Below are positions 1 to 9,345 of a stretch of DNA of 58,157 nucleotides, one piece after another. The stretch covers positions 1 through 58,157 of the forward strand of contig JAGOKN010000005.1 of the NCBI GenBank assembly GCA_017994575.1, read 5' to 3'. The stretch comes from Nitrosomonas sp. GTDB taxonomy: Bacteria; Pseudomonadota; Gammaproteobacteria; Burkholderiales; Nitrosomonadaceae. The notes beneath the pieces are model-generated. The model worked only from the letters and a program-made list of their open reading frames with translations, did no database searches and was not told the DNA's origin. The translations under genes and the position numbers were made by a program. Numbering within the stretch: position 1 is the first letter of the stretch; the number at the start of each line of letters is the position of its first letter.

Positions 1-70
1 GTACTTAAAAAAAGAACCTAATTTCGCTCGATCGTGGCTATTACGCAATAGCAAGAAACCACCGTATTAT

Positions 71-119
71 TGGTGGGCGATACAAGTTTCGAACTTGTGA
101 CCCCTGCAGTGTGAATGCA
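71..119. repeat. attL: 49-bp direct repeat of the tRNA-Val 3' end
   Basis: These 49 bases are identical to 58007-58055, the 3' part of the complete tRNA-Val gene at the other end of the window. They cover the CCA end, acceptor strand, T arm and anticodon stem-loop but not the D arm, so this copy cannot make a tRNA. Identity stops one base after the shared segment (A here, G at the right). Such a duplication is left when a tyrosine integrase inserts an element into a tRNA 3' end. It marks the left end of the island. Confidence 0.9.
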
Positions 120-512
120 ATCTATAGAGTTGAATTTGTTAAAAAACTCAATGAAATCAACAGTGTTAAACATCAAGAATCGTCCTTAAACGTTTACGAA
201 TTACACCAGAATTACACACAATTAGTCGTTAACGTCTGCGTAAATCCCACTAACTGCGCATCAAGTTTTGCTTAGTTCGCGTTCGAAATTAAGAGTCAGG
301 AAAATACTGTACAAGCTATCATAATTATTTTGGATATCTTAACAATGTTTGACAAGGGTGACAAAGTTTTCACTATGATAGCCTAAAGAATTTGTAGCAT
401 GCGATGCAATAAATTGAATTACTTATGCAATAGTGCAACGAATGAATCATTCAGGATATAGTGTATATTTATTCCATCGTTTAGCTAATTTTCGTTTTTC
501 GCTTGGATATTT
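120..512. other. Intergenic region inside attL, with a possible promoter
   Basis: No gene is visible in these 393 bases. They hold the candidate arm-type site and, at 349-379, a TTGACA and a TATGAT separated by 19 bases, which could drive the Sel1-repeat gene that starts at 513. The spacing is longer than the usual 17, so the promoter call is weak. Confidence 0.35.
200..218. promoter_or_regulatory. Candidate left arm-type integrase binding site
   Basis: Two tandem copies of ATTACAC(C)A with start points 11 bases apart lie about 80 bp inside attL. The same doublet (12-base phase) in the same orientation lies inside the right end at 57941-57960. Paired short repeats near both element ends are what is known for arm-type sites of tyrosine integrases. 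The function is inferred from position only. Confidence 0.35.
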
Positions 513-1328
513 ATGCAATATAAGTTAGTAACACTTGCACTTATAGGGTCGCTCACGTTCTCATCACACTTATATGCACAAGTATTTGAGTACTCCCGCG
601 AGGATGACTTCAATCGACCGCGTGTTGTCAAAGAAAAAAAAGCAAAAAAACCTTTTTCAAAGCCAAAACCTAGAGCGGTAAGGATTGAAAATCAACGCGC
701 ATCAGCTGAGCCAACCGCCCCACCTGCTTATGCCGCTTCTTCTGCTACTAACTCTTCTAAAGTTTTGAATACGGATACTCTCACTCCTCCTCGAACCAAA
801 AACAAAAAAATTCTGAATACCTGGCAAGACGCAATTGATGGCAAAGTTACAGCTCAAAGCAATCTTGGCCTGATTTATTTTAAGGGTGATGGGATTCCTA
901 GAGATTACGAGTTGGCCGCAATTTGGCTTCAAAAGGCAGCAGAACAAAATTCAATTGAAGCCCAGTTCAATCTTGGATTTCTTTACTATATACAGGCTGA
1001 AACAATTGACAATGAGTACGAAAAAATTGATTTTTTTGAAAATTCAGTCACCTGGTTTCGTAGAGCCGCCGAGCAAGGTCATGCAGAATCGCAGTTTTAC
1101 TTAGGAAATGCATATTTTTATGGAGATGGTGTCATTAAGGATCAGATTTTGTCGATTGAGTGGTATCAAAAGGCTGCCGATCAGGGGTTTACTGAAGCAC
1201 AGGTTAGGTTAGGCAGAATGGGTAAAGTCTATTCAAAAAATGATGATAATTCTTACGAGCCATATCAAAACAAAAAAATATCAAATACCGAATACGAGTA
1301 TGAAAAACTCAATCAACAAACAAAATAA
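513..1328 (+). CDS. Secreted Sel1-repeat (SLR) protein
   Basis: A 271-aa protein with an N-terminal signal peptide (about residues 1-22, cleavage after LYA). A lysine- and proline-rich stretch (about 38-70) and a low-complexity Ser/Thr/Ala stretch lead into two or three Sel1-like repeats (about 110-240), seen as the spaced pattern A-x-x-x-L-G-x-x-Y-x-x-G-x-G followed by A-x-x-W-x-x-K-A-A. Sel1 repeats are TPR-like helical hairpins used for protein-protein contacts, often in the periplasm. The gene opens a same-strand series with an OmpA-like lipoprotein, an FHA protein, a phosphatase and a kinase, so a scaffold role in an envelope signalling complex is a reasonable inference. The family is clear; the partner is unknown. 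Confidence 0.8.
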   Translation: MQYKLVTLALIGSLTFSSHLYAQVFEYSREDDFNRPRVVKEKKAKKPFSKPKPRAVRIENQRASAEPTAPPAYAASSATNSSKVLNTDTLTPPRTKNKKILNTWQDAIDGKVTAQSNLGLIYFKGDGIPRDYELAAIWLQKAAEQNSIEAQFNLGFLYYIQAETIDNEYEKIDFFENSVTWFRRAAEQGHAESQFYLGNAYFYGDGVIKDQILSIEWYQKAADQGFTEAQVRLGRMGKVYSKNDDNSYEPYQNKKISNTEYEYEKLNQQTK

Positions 1329-1443
1329 CTCAATAAAACTTGTGAAATGCAGTTGATTTCTAGCTACTATTTTCTGTATCTTTTCTGATGAACAATTGAA
1401 GATACATTAACCTGCCGATAAATACAAATAAAGTGCAACATCC

Positions 1444-2007
1444 ATGAAAACAAAATATATAACTCTATCTTGCGCTTTAGCAACTTTTCTCCTAATTTCT
1501 GGTTGCGCGACCAAAGGCAATAAAGACAGCAGTAAGGATAAAGAATCCGTAACAATCGAACAAACTGATCGCGGTGTTGAATTTCGAGCTTCAAGCGCGG
1601 TTTTCTTTGACTCTGGGAAAAGTGACTTGAAGAGTGGTGCAACTGAATTGTTAGACAAAATTGCTGACCACCTCAAAAACAAAACTAAGAATAAATCTTT
1701 AGTTGAGGGGCATACCGATAACACAGGCGATGAAAGTATCAATAAAACTCTGTCAGAAGTTCGTGCGCTCACAGTAATGAAAGCATTAATCGATAGAGGT
1801 GTTCCAAAAAGTAAACTTGATTTCAAAGGTCACGGCTCATCAGTCCCAATTGCGTCCAATGACACTGCTGATGGCAGACAACTCAATCGTCGTACAACAA
1901 TCTTGATCATCGGTGAGAAAAAAGAAAACATGAGTGGTTTTGCTAAATTTCTCAATGCTTTTAACGAAAAACTTCGACAACTATTAGATTTGATAAGAGG
2001 AAACTAG
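1444..2007 (+). CDS. OmpA-family peptidoglycan-binding lipoprotein
   Basis: A 187-aa protein. The N-terminus is a lipoprotein signal with lipobox LISGC (Cys at residue 21). Residues about 55-155 form an OmpA C-terminal domain, with an FFDSGKSDL start, a GHTDNTG segment and a closing N-R-R-T motif that in the family helps bind the diaminopimelate of peptidoglycan. There is no beta-barrel, so it is of the Pal/OmpA-like lipoprotein type: anchored in the outer membrane and contacting the cell wall. A short extension of about 30 residues follows the domain. It lies between the Sel1-repeat and FHA genes on the same strand, with an intergenic gap of about 115 bp before it and 230 bp after it. Confidence 0.85.
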   Translation: MKTKYITLSCALATFLLISGCATKGNKDSSKDKESVTIEQTDRGVEFRASSAVFFDSGKSDLKSGATELLDKIADHLKNKTKNKSLVEGHTDNTGDESINKTLSEVRALTVMKALIDRGVPKSKLDFKGHGSSVPIASNDTADGRQLNRRTTILIIGEKKENMSGFAKFLNAFNEKLRQLLDLIRGN

Positions 2008-2237
2008 ATATCTGCACATAGATATGGCTATTTCCAAATAAACATACCTTCTCGAAACTTCAGAACACACTTTGTTGTAGCTGCTTGGGCAGACTGCTCA
2101 CAGAATTGGATATAAAAAGAGACCGCAATATGCATGGTATTCCGCACAGCGTATGCTTATTTTGCGAGAAATTTTGCACATAAATGTGTTAATATTTCCT
2201 TAATATTTTTACTTTCCCTTTCATTTAAAGGATTTTT

Positions 2238-3875
2238 ATGGCAAAGATTATTTTCACTTTTGTTTCTGGTTTTGATGCTCAGAAAGAATTCATCTTTGAT
2301 TTAACTCCTGGACTTAAAGTAACGATTGGGAGAGAGTTAAACAACAACATCGTAGTCAATGAGAAAGAAGACACTGTAAGTCGCTTACATGCAACCGTTC
2401 AAACCGGAGAAGCATTGGCCAATCAGATAATTTTGATTGACTCTAGTGCAAACGGGACATTTGTTAATGATATAAAAATTGTTGACAAACATGAGCTGCA
2501 ACAAGATGACATTATCAGACTTGGCAAAGGTGGTCCAACAGTCAGTGCTAGATTTGATCCGCCAAGAACTAAAGCGACACGCATGGTCAATTTAGAAGCA
2601 ATTTCAAAAGCCACAAGACAAGTAAATTCGTCAGAAGCAGCAACACTCATCGACAAATCAATTGCAGAGCAACCCCGCGGAATTGGTAAAGAGACATTAG
2701 AAAGAAAGATTTCTGAAGTCCGAACTGATGTTACAAAGAAGACAAACCGAAAGTATGGCACTGCGGCAATGTTGGGCTTAGCCTCTCTAGTTTGCTTGGG
2801 TGGCATTTCCTACTATATGTTTAACGAACAAAACATCAAAAATGACGCGGATCGAATTGAGGCAGAGAAGAAGTTAGCAGGGGTGAAAGCAAAAATGACC
2901 GCTGAAGAAGCTGGCTCTGCTGCCGCAATTAAATCTGACTGGTCAGCATCAGTCGTACAGATTGAGGCAGTCTGGCGATTGGAATCAAATTCTGGTGAGC
3001 CGGTTTATCACGAGGTTGATGATAAGACAGGTCGTATTGCTCTGTACAGGAAAACCGCATCTGGAAAAGTTACCCCAAAACTTACAACAACTAAAACAAT
3101 CTATCCAATTGGTGGTACTCATGTGGGTACTGGTTTTGTAGTATCTCCAGCTGGTCACATCATGACATATCAAGATGTTGCTGCAGGCTGGACTAAAAAG
3201 CAAGAAATAAACTATCCTGGGTATTTAATGGATTTAAAAGGCAAAATTATTGACGCTAAATTTGTCCCTAAGGAATATTTTCAGTTTGACAGCAACCAAG
3301 TTGCTGGCAAATCAGGCGAAAGCAATCTCATAGGCAGAAATCTATCACTGAATGTTCTATTTCCCAATAGCAACATCAGAGTGCCCGCGACACTGGGTGC
3401 TTTGGCACCTGATCATGCGGTCGCTTTAATGAAAATTGATCCGCCTGCTACATTGAAAGCGGTGAAATTGGGTGATTCAAAAAATATTACTTCAGGTATA
3501 AAAATTGTCCAACTAGGGTATCCAGTCGCATCTAGAAAAATTCAGCGTACAGAGCAAAAACAAGATGATGTCGGTGGGATTCAGATTTCTACAGCCAAGG
3601 ATGTTTCTGTTAGTGAGGGTGTGATTAGTAAACATGTTCCTCGAGTTGAGTCTGCAAGTAGCATACGATGGAATATTGAATCGGGTGACTATTTGGAGTT
3701 GGATATACGCGGCGGTGAAGGTAGCAATGGTTCTCCAGTTTTCAACAAATCAGGGGAAGTCATTGGAATATTGGGTAATGCCTTCACATCGAGTAATGAT
3801 AAAGTCATGCTTGCGGTACCAATTAACTATGGCGTCAGACTGCTTGACCCATCGAAATCGGTATTTCAAAAATAA
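2238..3875 (+). CDS. FHA domain - transmembrane - degenerate trypsin-like protease protein
   Basis: A 545-aa protein in three parts. Residues 1-108 are an FHA phosphothreonine-binding domain with G31-R32, S48-R-L-H51 and N72-G73-T. A linker (110-170) carries two K-A-T-R motifs that could be kinase targets. One membrane helix follows at about 174-195. The outer part (about 290-530) has the fold pattern of HtrA/trypsin-like proteases (G-T-G-F-V-V-S-P near 297-304, D392 in a D-x-A-V motif, a G-S-N-G-S-P segment at 495-500), but Asp313 stands where the catalytic His should be and Asn497 where the catalytic Ser should be. It is therefore probably a pseudo-protease used for binding. It sits 21 bp before a PP2C phosphatase and close to a kinase, so the cytoplasmic FHA likely reads phosphothreonine made by that kinase. 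Confidence 0.8.
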   Translation: MAKIIFTFVSGFDAQKEFIFDLTPGLKVTIGRELNNNIVVNEKEDTVSRLHATVQTGEALANQIILIDSSANGTFVNDIKIVDKHELQQDDIIRLGKGGPTVSARFDPPRTKATRMVNLEAISKATRQVNSSEAATLIDKSIAEQPRGIGKETLERKISEVRTDVTKKTNRKYGTAAMLGLASLVCLGGISYYMFNEQNIKNDADRIEAEKKLAGVKAKMTAEEAGSAAAIKSDWSASVVQIEAVWRLESNSGEPVYHEVDDKTGRIALYRKTASGKVTPKLTTTKTIYPIGGTHVGTGFVVSPAGHIMTYQDVAAGWTKKQEINYPGYLMDLKGKIIDAKFVPKEYFQFDSNQVAGKSGESNLIGRNLSLNVLFPNSNIRVPATLGALAPDHAVALMKIDPPATLKAVKLGDSKNITSGIKIVQLGYPVASRKIQRTEQKQDDVGGIQISTAKDVSVSEGVISKHVPRVESASSIRWNIESGDYLELDIRGGEGSNGSPVFNKSGEVIGILGNAFTSSNDKVMLAVPINYGVRLLDPSKSVFQK

Positions 3876-3896
3876 TTTTGTTTAGATTGGGTTTGC

Positions 3897-4709
3897 ATGC
3901 CATCTCAGAAGATGCTTTTGAAGCCTGCGGCATTAACTGATGTTGGCTTAGTTAGAGCCAATAATGAAGATTATGTCGCGGTATTGATTGATGAAAACAC
4001 TGAGTTGAGTATTGCTGTACTTGCAGATGGGATGGGTGGTGAGGCAGCAGGTGAGGTTGCAAGCAAGGTTTGTGTTGATTCATGTATTAAATACATTGAA
4101 AAAAACAAATCATTAAGATTGCAAACCTTAATACGTGATGCGATCAACTTTGCAAATGAACAGGTATATAGCCTTGCACAAGCCAATCCCCGTTACAGTG
4201 GAATGGGCACGACCCTGTGCCTGTTTGTTTTTGATAATATAAATCAACAGGCATACATTGGCTGGGTTGGTGACAGCCGGATTTACCATTTGCAAAGTAG
4301 CAAAAAACTCTTGAAACTCATAACTAGAGATGACACTTTCGTCAACGAAATGCTTTTGCATGGCATCCTTGATATTGAGGCCGCACAAAATCACCCAGAC
4401 AGTCATTTACTGACACAGGCAGTAGGAACAAAACCACAAATTGAATGCATTCACGTCGACGGGCCGTTCGAATTAGATGATGACGATAGAATTTTGATGA
4501 CCAGCGATGGCATACATGATGTATTGGATTTAGAAAACGACTTTACAAATTTCATTTCTCGTGAAGATTTGTATTCTGTAGGCAGTGGTTTAATTGAATA
4601 TGCAAAACAGGCATCAAGCGCTGATAATTTGAGCGCAGTTTTACTTCAAGCAAATACAAATAGAAGTGACAAAAGGTTTGGATCTGCAATGACTACACGA
4701 TATGGTTAG
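3897..4709 (+). CDS. PP2C-family protein Ser/Thr phosphatase
   Basis: A 270-aa soluble protein of the bacterial PP2C/Stp type. Visible motifs are N-E-D (23-25), the metal-binding D-G-M-G-G (44-48), G-M-G-T-T, the W-V-G-D-S-R core, T-S-D-G-I-H-D and the C-terminal A-D-N-L-S. These are the acidic residues that hold two metal ions for hydrolysis of phosphoserine and phosphothreonine. One small departure is Asp instead of His in the usual L-T-R-D-H segment. No signal peptide, so it acts in the cytoplasm. It lies between the FHA protein and the Ser/Thr kinase on the same strand and is expected to reverse that kinase. Confidence 0.92.
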   Translation: MPSQKMLLKPAALTDVGLVRANNEDYVAVLIDENTELSIAVLADGMGGEAAGEVASKVCVDSCIKYIEKNKSLRLQTLIRDAINFANEQVYSLAQANPRYSGMGTTLCLFVFDNINQQAYIGWVGDSRIYHLQSSKKLLKLITRDDTFVNEMLLHGILDIEAAQNHPDSHLLTQAVGTKPQIECIHVDGPFELDDDDRILMTSDGIHDVLDLENDFTNFISREDLYSVGSGLIEYAKQASSADNLSAVLLQANTNRSDKRFGSAMTTRYG

Positions 4710-4766
4710 CAGCTGAATCTGAAATTGTTTATCAATTTAAATCAAATAATTTTCTAAATTATTCAA

Positions 4767-6170
4767 ATGCGCATAGGCGAAGAAATATCAGGATATGAAG
4801 TCATTGCGCCTCTCGGTGAAGGTGCAATGGGGGAAGTTTTCCGAGGTAAAGATATAAGATTGGACCGTGATGTTGCAATCAAAGTTTTAAAACCAGAGAT
4901 TTCTTCACGTAAAGATTTAGTAGAACGGTTCAAAAATGAAGCTTTGACAATGGCAAAGCTAAACCATGGAAACATTTGTTCTGTATATGCATTCTTAACA
5001 CATGGTAATGAGCATCTGATGGTGCTTCAGTTTGTGAATGGCGTTACCTTAGAAGCAGAAATACGTGACAAAAAGATAATTCCTCAACAAAAAGTATTCA
5101 AGATATTAAATGATGTCCTATCGGGTTTAATTGAAGCACACCAATCTGGCGTTATTCATCGAGATCTAAAGCCAGCAAATTTAATGATGACCCCTTCGGG
5201 GAAAGTTGTCATCATGGATTTTGGTATAGCGCGCATGGCAAACCAAGCACGTACTACTCGTACTGGCATGATGATTGGTACTATTGAATATGCTTCACCA
5301 GAACAATTGCGCGGCGAAGATTTGGATGCAAGAAGTGATTTGTATTCGTTGGGAATACTCACTTATGAATTGCTCATGGGAAAATTACCATTTGATGCGA
5401 AAACTGATTTCGAATGGATACAGGCTCATATCAAGCAGAAAATTTCTGTTGAAGAAATCAAGGAAAATTTTGGCACTGATTTAGCAAATTTCATTGCACG
5501 TGCTACTGAAAAAGATGCCAATAAGAGATTTCAAACAGCATCAGATATGCTGGCCGAACTTACGCGAATCAAAGTAATTTCAACTGGAGCTGTTACCCAT
5601 TACAGCACGAACATTGTCGACAACATTAAGAGTGCGTTTGGTCGTGTGACATCCAACGGAGCGACTTCTATATCCCAATCGGAGCATATTGAGTCATTTA
5701 AAAATAATATTGGGTTCTACCTCTCGGGAGTGCTCATTCTGGTAGGTGTTGGATTTGGCATTTTCACTTTAATTCAAAAGAAAAATGAAAAGCATATCTC
5801 TGTTTCACCAGCACCTGTTTCGCCAAACGTAACGGAACAATTTATTCAAAATAGAGACTTAACTACTATAAATGAACAGCCATCTCAAAGCCGAGAATTG
5901 AACACCATAGCTACTCAACCAAATACATCAACAGCTACGCTCTCACCAATGCCTAGACGCGAAGTTTCTAACGATGCGGTTAACCATAACGACGATGTCA
6001 GCAGCAGTGCAGAGTCAGTCCTTGAACAAAGAAAACCGGCTCGCTCAATGCCTCAAAGTCAACCGAATGAGCAGAAACCACAAGTTATTCGGAATGAACC
6101 TGCACATCAGGTGGATAATGAACTGCAACAGAAAAAAAGACAGTTAATGCGGGAGCTGGGTATTAATTAG
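4767..6170 (+). CDS. Membrane-anchored Hanks-type Ser/Thr protein kinase
   Basis: A 467-aa protein. Residues 1-270 form a complete kinase domain: Gly-rich loop G-E-G-A-M-G (17-22), V-A-I-K with Lys39, H-R-D at 131-133, D-F-G at 151-153, the S-P-E segment (APE equivalent) near 177-179 and the later D-x-Y-S-L-G. All catalytic residues are present, so it should phosphorylate Ser or Thr. A single membrane helix at about 315-336 is followed by a polar Gln/Pro/Ser-rich periplasmic tail of about 130 residues without PASTA repeats. The start at 4767 places the glycine loop at the usual distance. With the adjacent phosphatase and FHA protein it forms a kinase-phosphatase-reader set, as known from type VI secretion control, but no type VI genes are in the window. 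Confidence 0.92.
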   Translation: MRIGEEISGYEVIAPLGEGAMGEVFRGKDIRLDRDVAIKVLKPEISSRKDLVERFKNEALTMAKLNHGNICSVYAFLTHGNEHLMVLQFVNGVTLEAEIRDKKIIPQQKVFKILNDVLSGLIEAHQSGVIHRDLKPANLMMTPSGKVVIMDFGIARMANQARTTRTGMMIGTIEYASPEQLRGEDLDARSDLYSLGILTYELLMGKLPFDAKTDFEWIQAHIKQKISVEEIKENFGTDLANFIARATEKDANKRFQTASDMLAELTRIKVISTGAVTHYSTNIVDNIKSAFGRVTSNGATSISQSEHIESFKNNIGFYLSGVLILVGVGFGIFTLIQKKNEKHISVSPAPVSPNVTEQFIQNRDLTTINEQPSQSRELNTIATQPNTSTATLSPMPRREVSNDAVNHNDDVSSSAESVLEQRKPARSMPQSQPNEQKPQVIRNEPAHQVDNELQQKKRQLMRELGIN

Positions 6171-6202
6171 TTATAACAATTTTTCTATTAATATCAAATC
6201 AA

Positions 6203-9178
6203 CTATTTGCTAAAACCGTATTTTGTTGCCGGATCAATCCAGCCATATTTTTTAGCTTCTTTTTTAGCTTCTTCAATATCGACCTCTTTCTTGTAAGGTG
6301 CGCGCCCCCAACCCCAATCCCCGTTACTTCGAGTTATTACGTCACAATTAAGCGTGTTTGAGTTTTCACCTAAATGCAAGTGCTCAGGAAATTTAATTTC
6401 AAGAGTTGATTTGATTACCGTACCCAATTCTTCACCAGCTTTCACAGAATTACTCCTAATAGTTGGGTCAATATGCCCATAAATAGATGTAGTTCCATCT
6501 ACGTTTTGAACTAATATTGCTTTTTTCATTGGATCTTCTTGTGTGTAGCCGCATCGCAAAATTTTCCCAGCTTTCATTGCATATACTTTAGAACCACCAG
6601 GGGCTAGAAAGTCTATACCCAAATGCTGTCTCCAATCCTTTTTGTTAACTACACGATTGTTGTAAGCAGGATCGTAAAAAGCTCCTTCATGATGAATAGC
6701 AGTTTTTTTGTTTTCCAATGGGTAGACAAAATTAGTATTTTGAATGGTTGTTGTTTTTACGGTCGGTTCCAAAGATTGTTTGTTTGATTGAGATTGGGTA
6801 ACTTGTATTGGCATATTGACTTTGTTAGGGCATATACCTGGTTTTGCTCCTGCAACAGGAGGTGTTGAACTAACGTTAGTTTCTATATAACCTCCACTTG
6901 GTAGTAACCAACAAGTAGTTGAAGTCATCGTCGATTTTTGCTTTGTAATCTCATTGCTTTCTTTACATTCTTTTGACGACCCACTGCTCCCGCTTTTGCA
7001 TTCATTAGTTTTTTCCACGATTTGACCACTAAGTAATGGAGATGCCTTTACCTTTTGTGTTGGCATCAATGCAATATTTGAACTTGAATTTGAACATGCA
7101 CTTAATCGAGCGCCGGAAACAGGTGGTGTTGAATTCGGATGAGCAACTATAGTACCGCCATCAGGTAATAGCCAACACTTCTGCGAATTCGATTGAATGG
7201 GAATTTGCCCCTCTAACTTATCGCGTTCAATACATTCTTTTGCAGTTCCACGTCCACCGCTGTTACATGTATAAGTTTTTTCATTATTGCGGTTGCTGAT
7301 TTGTTCTTGTGCTTCACGATCACGCTGTTGACACTCTTGTGCTGTTCCTCTCCCACCACTGCGACAGTCATAAGTCTTTACTGTAGTTTGGTTATCTAAT
7401 TGTGGTGTGGTCTGGGCTGTTTGTGTTGCTATCTGTTTGTTGAAGGGGCATGCACCAAGTCGTGCACCAGCAACAGGCGGTGTCGAATTTGCATGAGCTA
7501 GGGTATTTCCACCATTGGGGAACAGCCAGCATTGTTGTGATACAGTTTGGGACGCACGTTGAGTCGCTAGATTATCTCGCTCCACACATTCTTTCGCTGT
7601 ACCTCTGCCACCGCTTCGGCAGTCATAGATTTTTTCAGCAGTACGTGTACTAGGTTGTGATTGGGCGGCTTGTATTGGCATTGTTTCGTTGATTGGACAC
7701 TTTCCAAGACGAGCCCCTGAAACAGGCGGAGTCGAATTTGCATGTGCAATGGTGTTGCCACCATTTGGGAACAACCAACATTGTTGTGATGCAGTTTGGG
7801 GCGCACGTTGAGTCGCTAGATTATCTCGCTCCACACATTCATTAGCCGTTCCTATACCGCCGCTTCGGCATTCAAACGTCTTTTCAGCGGCTCGGTTGTT
7901 GGACAGTGCTTGCGATTGCTCCTGGTCTTTCGCTCGCGCATCGCGTTGAAGACATTCTTGTGCAGTGCCTCGCCCTCCATTGCGACAGTCAAATGTCTTT
8001 TCAACGCTACGGGAGTTAGGTTGTGTTTGTGATTGAGATTCGCGATCTCGTGCCACACATTCTTTCGCCGTTCCTCTACCTCCGCTTCGGCAGTCAAAAG
8101 TTTTTTCGGCAGTACGTGCGTTAGATTGCCCTTGCTCTTGGGCATCTCGTTGCTGACATTCTTGTGCTGTGCCTCGCCCACCACTGCGACAGTCGAATGT
8201 CTTTTCAGTGGTACGTTCTTTGGACTGTGCTTGTGTCTGGGCATCTCGTAGCTGGCACTCTTGCGCTGTGCCTCGCCCACCGCTGCGACAGTCATAGATC
8301 TTTTCAGCAGCGCGGGCGTTGGATTGTGTTTGTGCCTGAGCATCTCTTTGCTGGCATTCTTGTGCAGTGCCACGCCCACCACTGCGACAGTCAGATATTT
8401 TTTCAGTTGGGCGATTGTTGGTTTGTGCTTGTGCCTGGCTTTGTGCTTGAGCATCACGTAGCTGGCATTCTTGTGACGTTCCTCTGCCACCACTGCGACA
8501 GTCAATCCTCTTTTCTGCGTTAAGGGCTTTAGTTTTTGCATCTGCCTGGGCATCACGCTGTTGGCATTCTTGTGCTGTCCCTCGCCCACCGCTGCGACAA
8601 TCAAACGTTTTTTCAGCAGTACTGGCTTTGGACTGTGCTTGTGTCTGGGCATCTCGTTGCTGGCATTCTTGTGCCGTGCCACGCCCACCACTGCGACAGT
8701 CAAATGTCTTTTCAGCAGCACGGGCTTTGGATTGTGCTTGTGCTTGTGCTTGTGCTTGCGCATCACGCTGTTGGCATTCTTGTGCTGTGCCTCGCCCACC
8801 GCTACGACAGTCAATATTTTTTTCTATCGTTTTTGTGTTAGATGGTTGTGCTTGCTTAGCTGTTATTGACTTCGTTTCAGAATTTGGACATTTACCTAAA
8901 CGGGCTCCAGTTATCGGCGGCGTCGAATTCGAATGAGCAGAAATACTTCCACCTCCTGGTAATAACCAACACTGTGGAGAAGTGGTTTGAGTTGCTTTCT
9001 GTGCAGTTTTAGCGTCACGTTGCTGACATTCCTGTAATGTACCTTTGCCACCACTGCGACAATCTTGAATCAACTGTGCCCCGTGGACATCAGTAAGTAT
9101 GCTTAGAAAGCAGGTGAAAGAGAAAATGAAAATTCGGAAAATATTTTCAAATCGAATGCTAGATGTAACTTGCTTCAT
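6203..9178 (-). CDS. Secreted repeat-rich M23 (LytM-type) peptidase
   Basis: A 991-aa protein with an N-terminal signal segment (about 1-34, before G-A-Q) and a GAGGGA ribosome site upstream of the ATG. Most of the chain is made of two Cys-containing repeat types: 15 copies of C-R-S-G-G-R-G-T-A-Q-E-C followed by Q-Q-R-D, each separated by a Gln/Ala-rich spacer, and five copies of a C-W-L-L-P-x-G-G module ending G-A-R-L-G-x-C-P. The C-terminal 150 residues are an M23 peptidase domain with H852-x-x-x-D856 and H933-L-H935, so a zinc endopeptidase that cuts peptidoglycan cross-links is likely. The paired cysteines suggest disulfide-closed loops that would form in the periplasm or outside. It converges on the kinase gene with 32 bp between them. 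Confidence 0.85.
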   Translation of the reverse strand: MKQVTSSIRFENIFRIFIFSFTCFLSILTDVHGAQLIQDCRSGGKGTLQECQQRDAKTAQKATQTTSPQCWLLPGGGSISAHSNSTPPITGARLGKCPNSETKSITAKQAQPSNTKTIEKNIDCRSGGRGTAQECQQRDAQAQAQAQAQSKARAAEKTFDCRSGGRGTAQECQQRDAQTQAQSKASTAEKTFDCRSGGRGTAQECQQRDAQADAKTKALNAEKRIDCRSGGRGTSQECQLRDAQAQSQAQAQTNNRPTEKISDCRSGGRGTAQECQQRDAQAQTQSNARAAEKIYDCRSGGRGTAQECQLRDAQTQAQSKERTTEKTFDCRSGGRGTAQECQQRDAQEQGQSNARTAEKTFDCRSGGRGTAKECVARDRESQSQTQPNSRSVEKTFDCRNGGRGTAQECLQRDARAKDQEQSQALSNNRAAEKTFECRSGGIGTANECVERDNLATQRAPQTASQQCWLFPNGGNTIAHANSTPPVSGARLGKCPINETMPIQAAQSQPSTRTAEKIYDCRSGGRGTAKECVERDNLATQRASQTVSQQCWLFPNGGNTLAHANSTPPVAGARLGACPFNKQIATQTAQTTPQLDNQTTVKTYDCRSGGRGTAQECQQRDREAQEQISNRNNEKTYTCNSGGRGTAKECIERDKLEGQIPIQSNSQKCWLLPDGGTIVAHPNSTPPVSGARLSACSNSSSNIALMPTQKVKASPLLSGQIVEKTNECKSGSSGSSKECKESNEITKQKSTMTSTTCWLLPSGGYIETNVSSTPPVAGAKPGICPNKVNMPIQVTQSQSNKQSLEPTVKTTTIQNTNFVYPLENKKTAIHHEGAFYDPAYNNRVVNKKDWRQHLGIDFLAPGGSKVYAMKAGKILRCGYTQEDPMKKAILVQNVDGTTSIYGHIDPTIRSNSVKAGEELGTVIKSTLEIKFPEHLHLGENSNTLNCDVITRSNGDWGWGRAPYKKEVDIEEAKKEAKKYGWIDPATKYGFSK
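6950..9070 (-). repeat. Tandem coding repeats of the M23 protein
   Basis: Fifteen related units coding for the C-R-S-G-G-R-G-T-A-x-E-C motif occur here, eight of them in a nearly regular tandem between about 7980 and 8830, where the DNA copies are also close in sequence. Spacer lengths vary through Gln-Ala codon runs. This pattern is prone to copy-number change by slippage or recombination. Confidence 0.85.
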
Positions 9179-9345
9179 TAATTTCCCTCATGAAGTTGTT
9201 TTATTTCTGTTGTATTGTTTTCCGGATAATAGAAATTATGTAATAAATTATCATTTCAACCAATTAGTTGAGTTGATATTTTGGTAAATATCTAAAAAGG
9301 ATATGTGTAACAATTTTTGAGAGTGGCCATGATCTATTGGGTAAT

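Noticed and set aside
2238-6170. Assigning the kinase/phosphatase/FHA genes to a type VI secretion locus
   Set aside because: No Tss, Hcp, VgrG or ClpV gene is present in the window; only the regulatory trio resembles that pathway.
7852-8936. Long alternative frames on both strands across the M23 gene repeats
   Set aside because: They are shadows of the repetitive coding DNA; only the 991-aa frame has a signal peptide and a recognisable domain.
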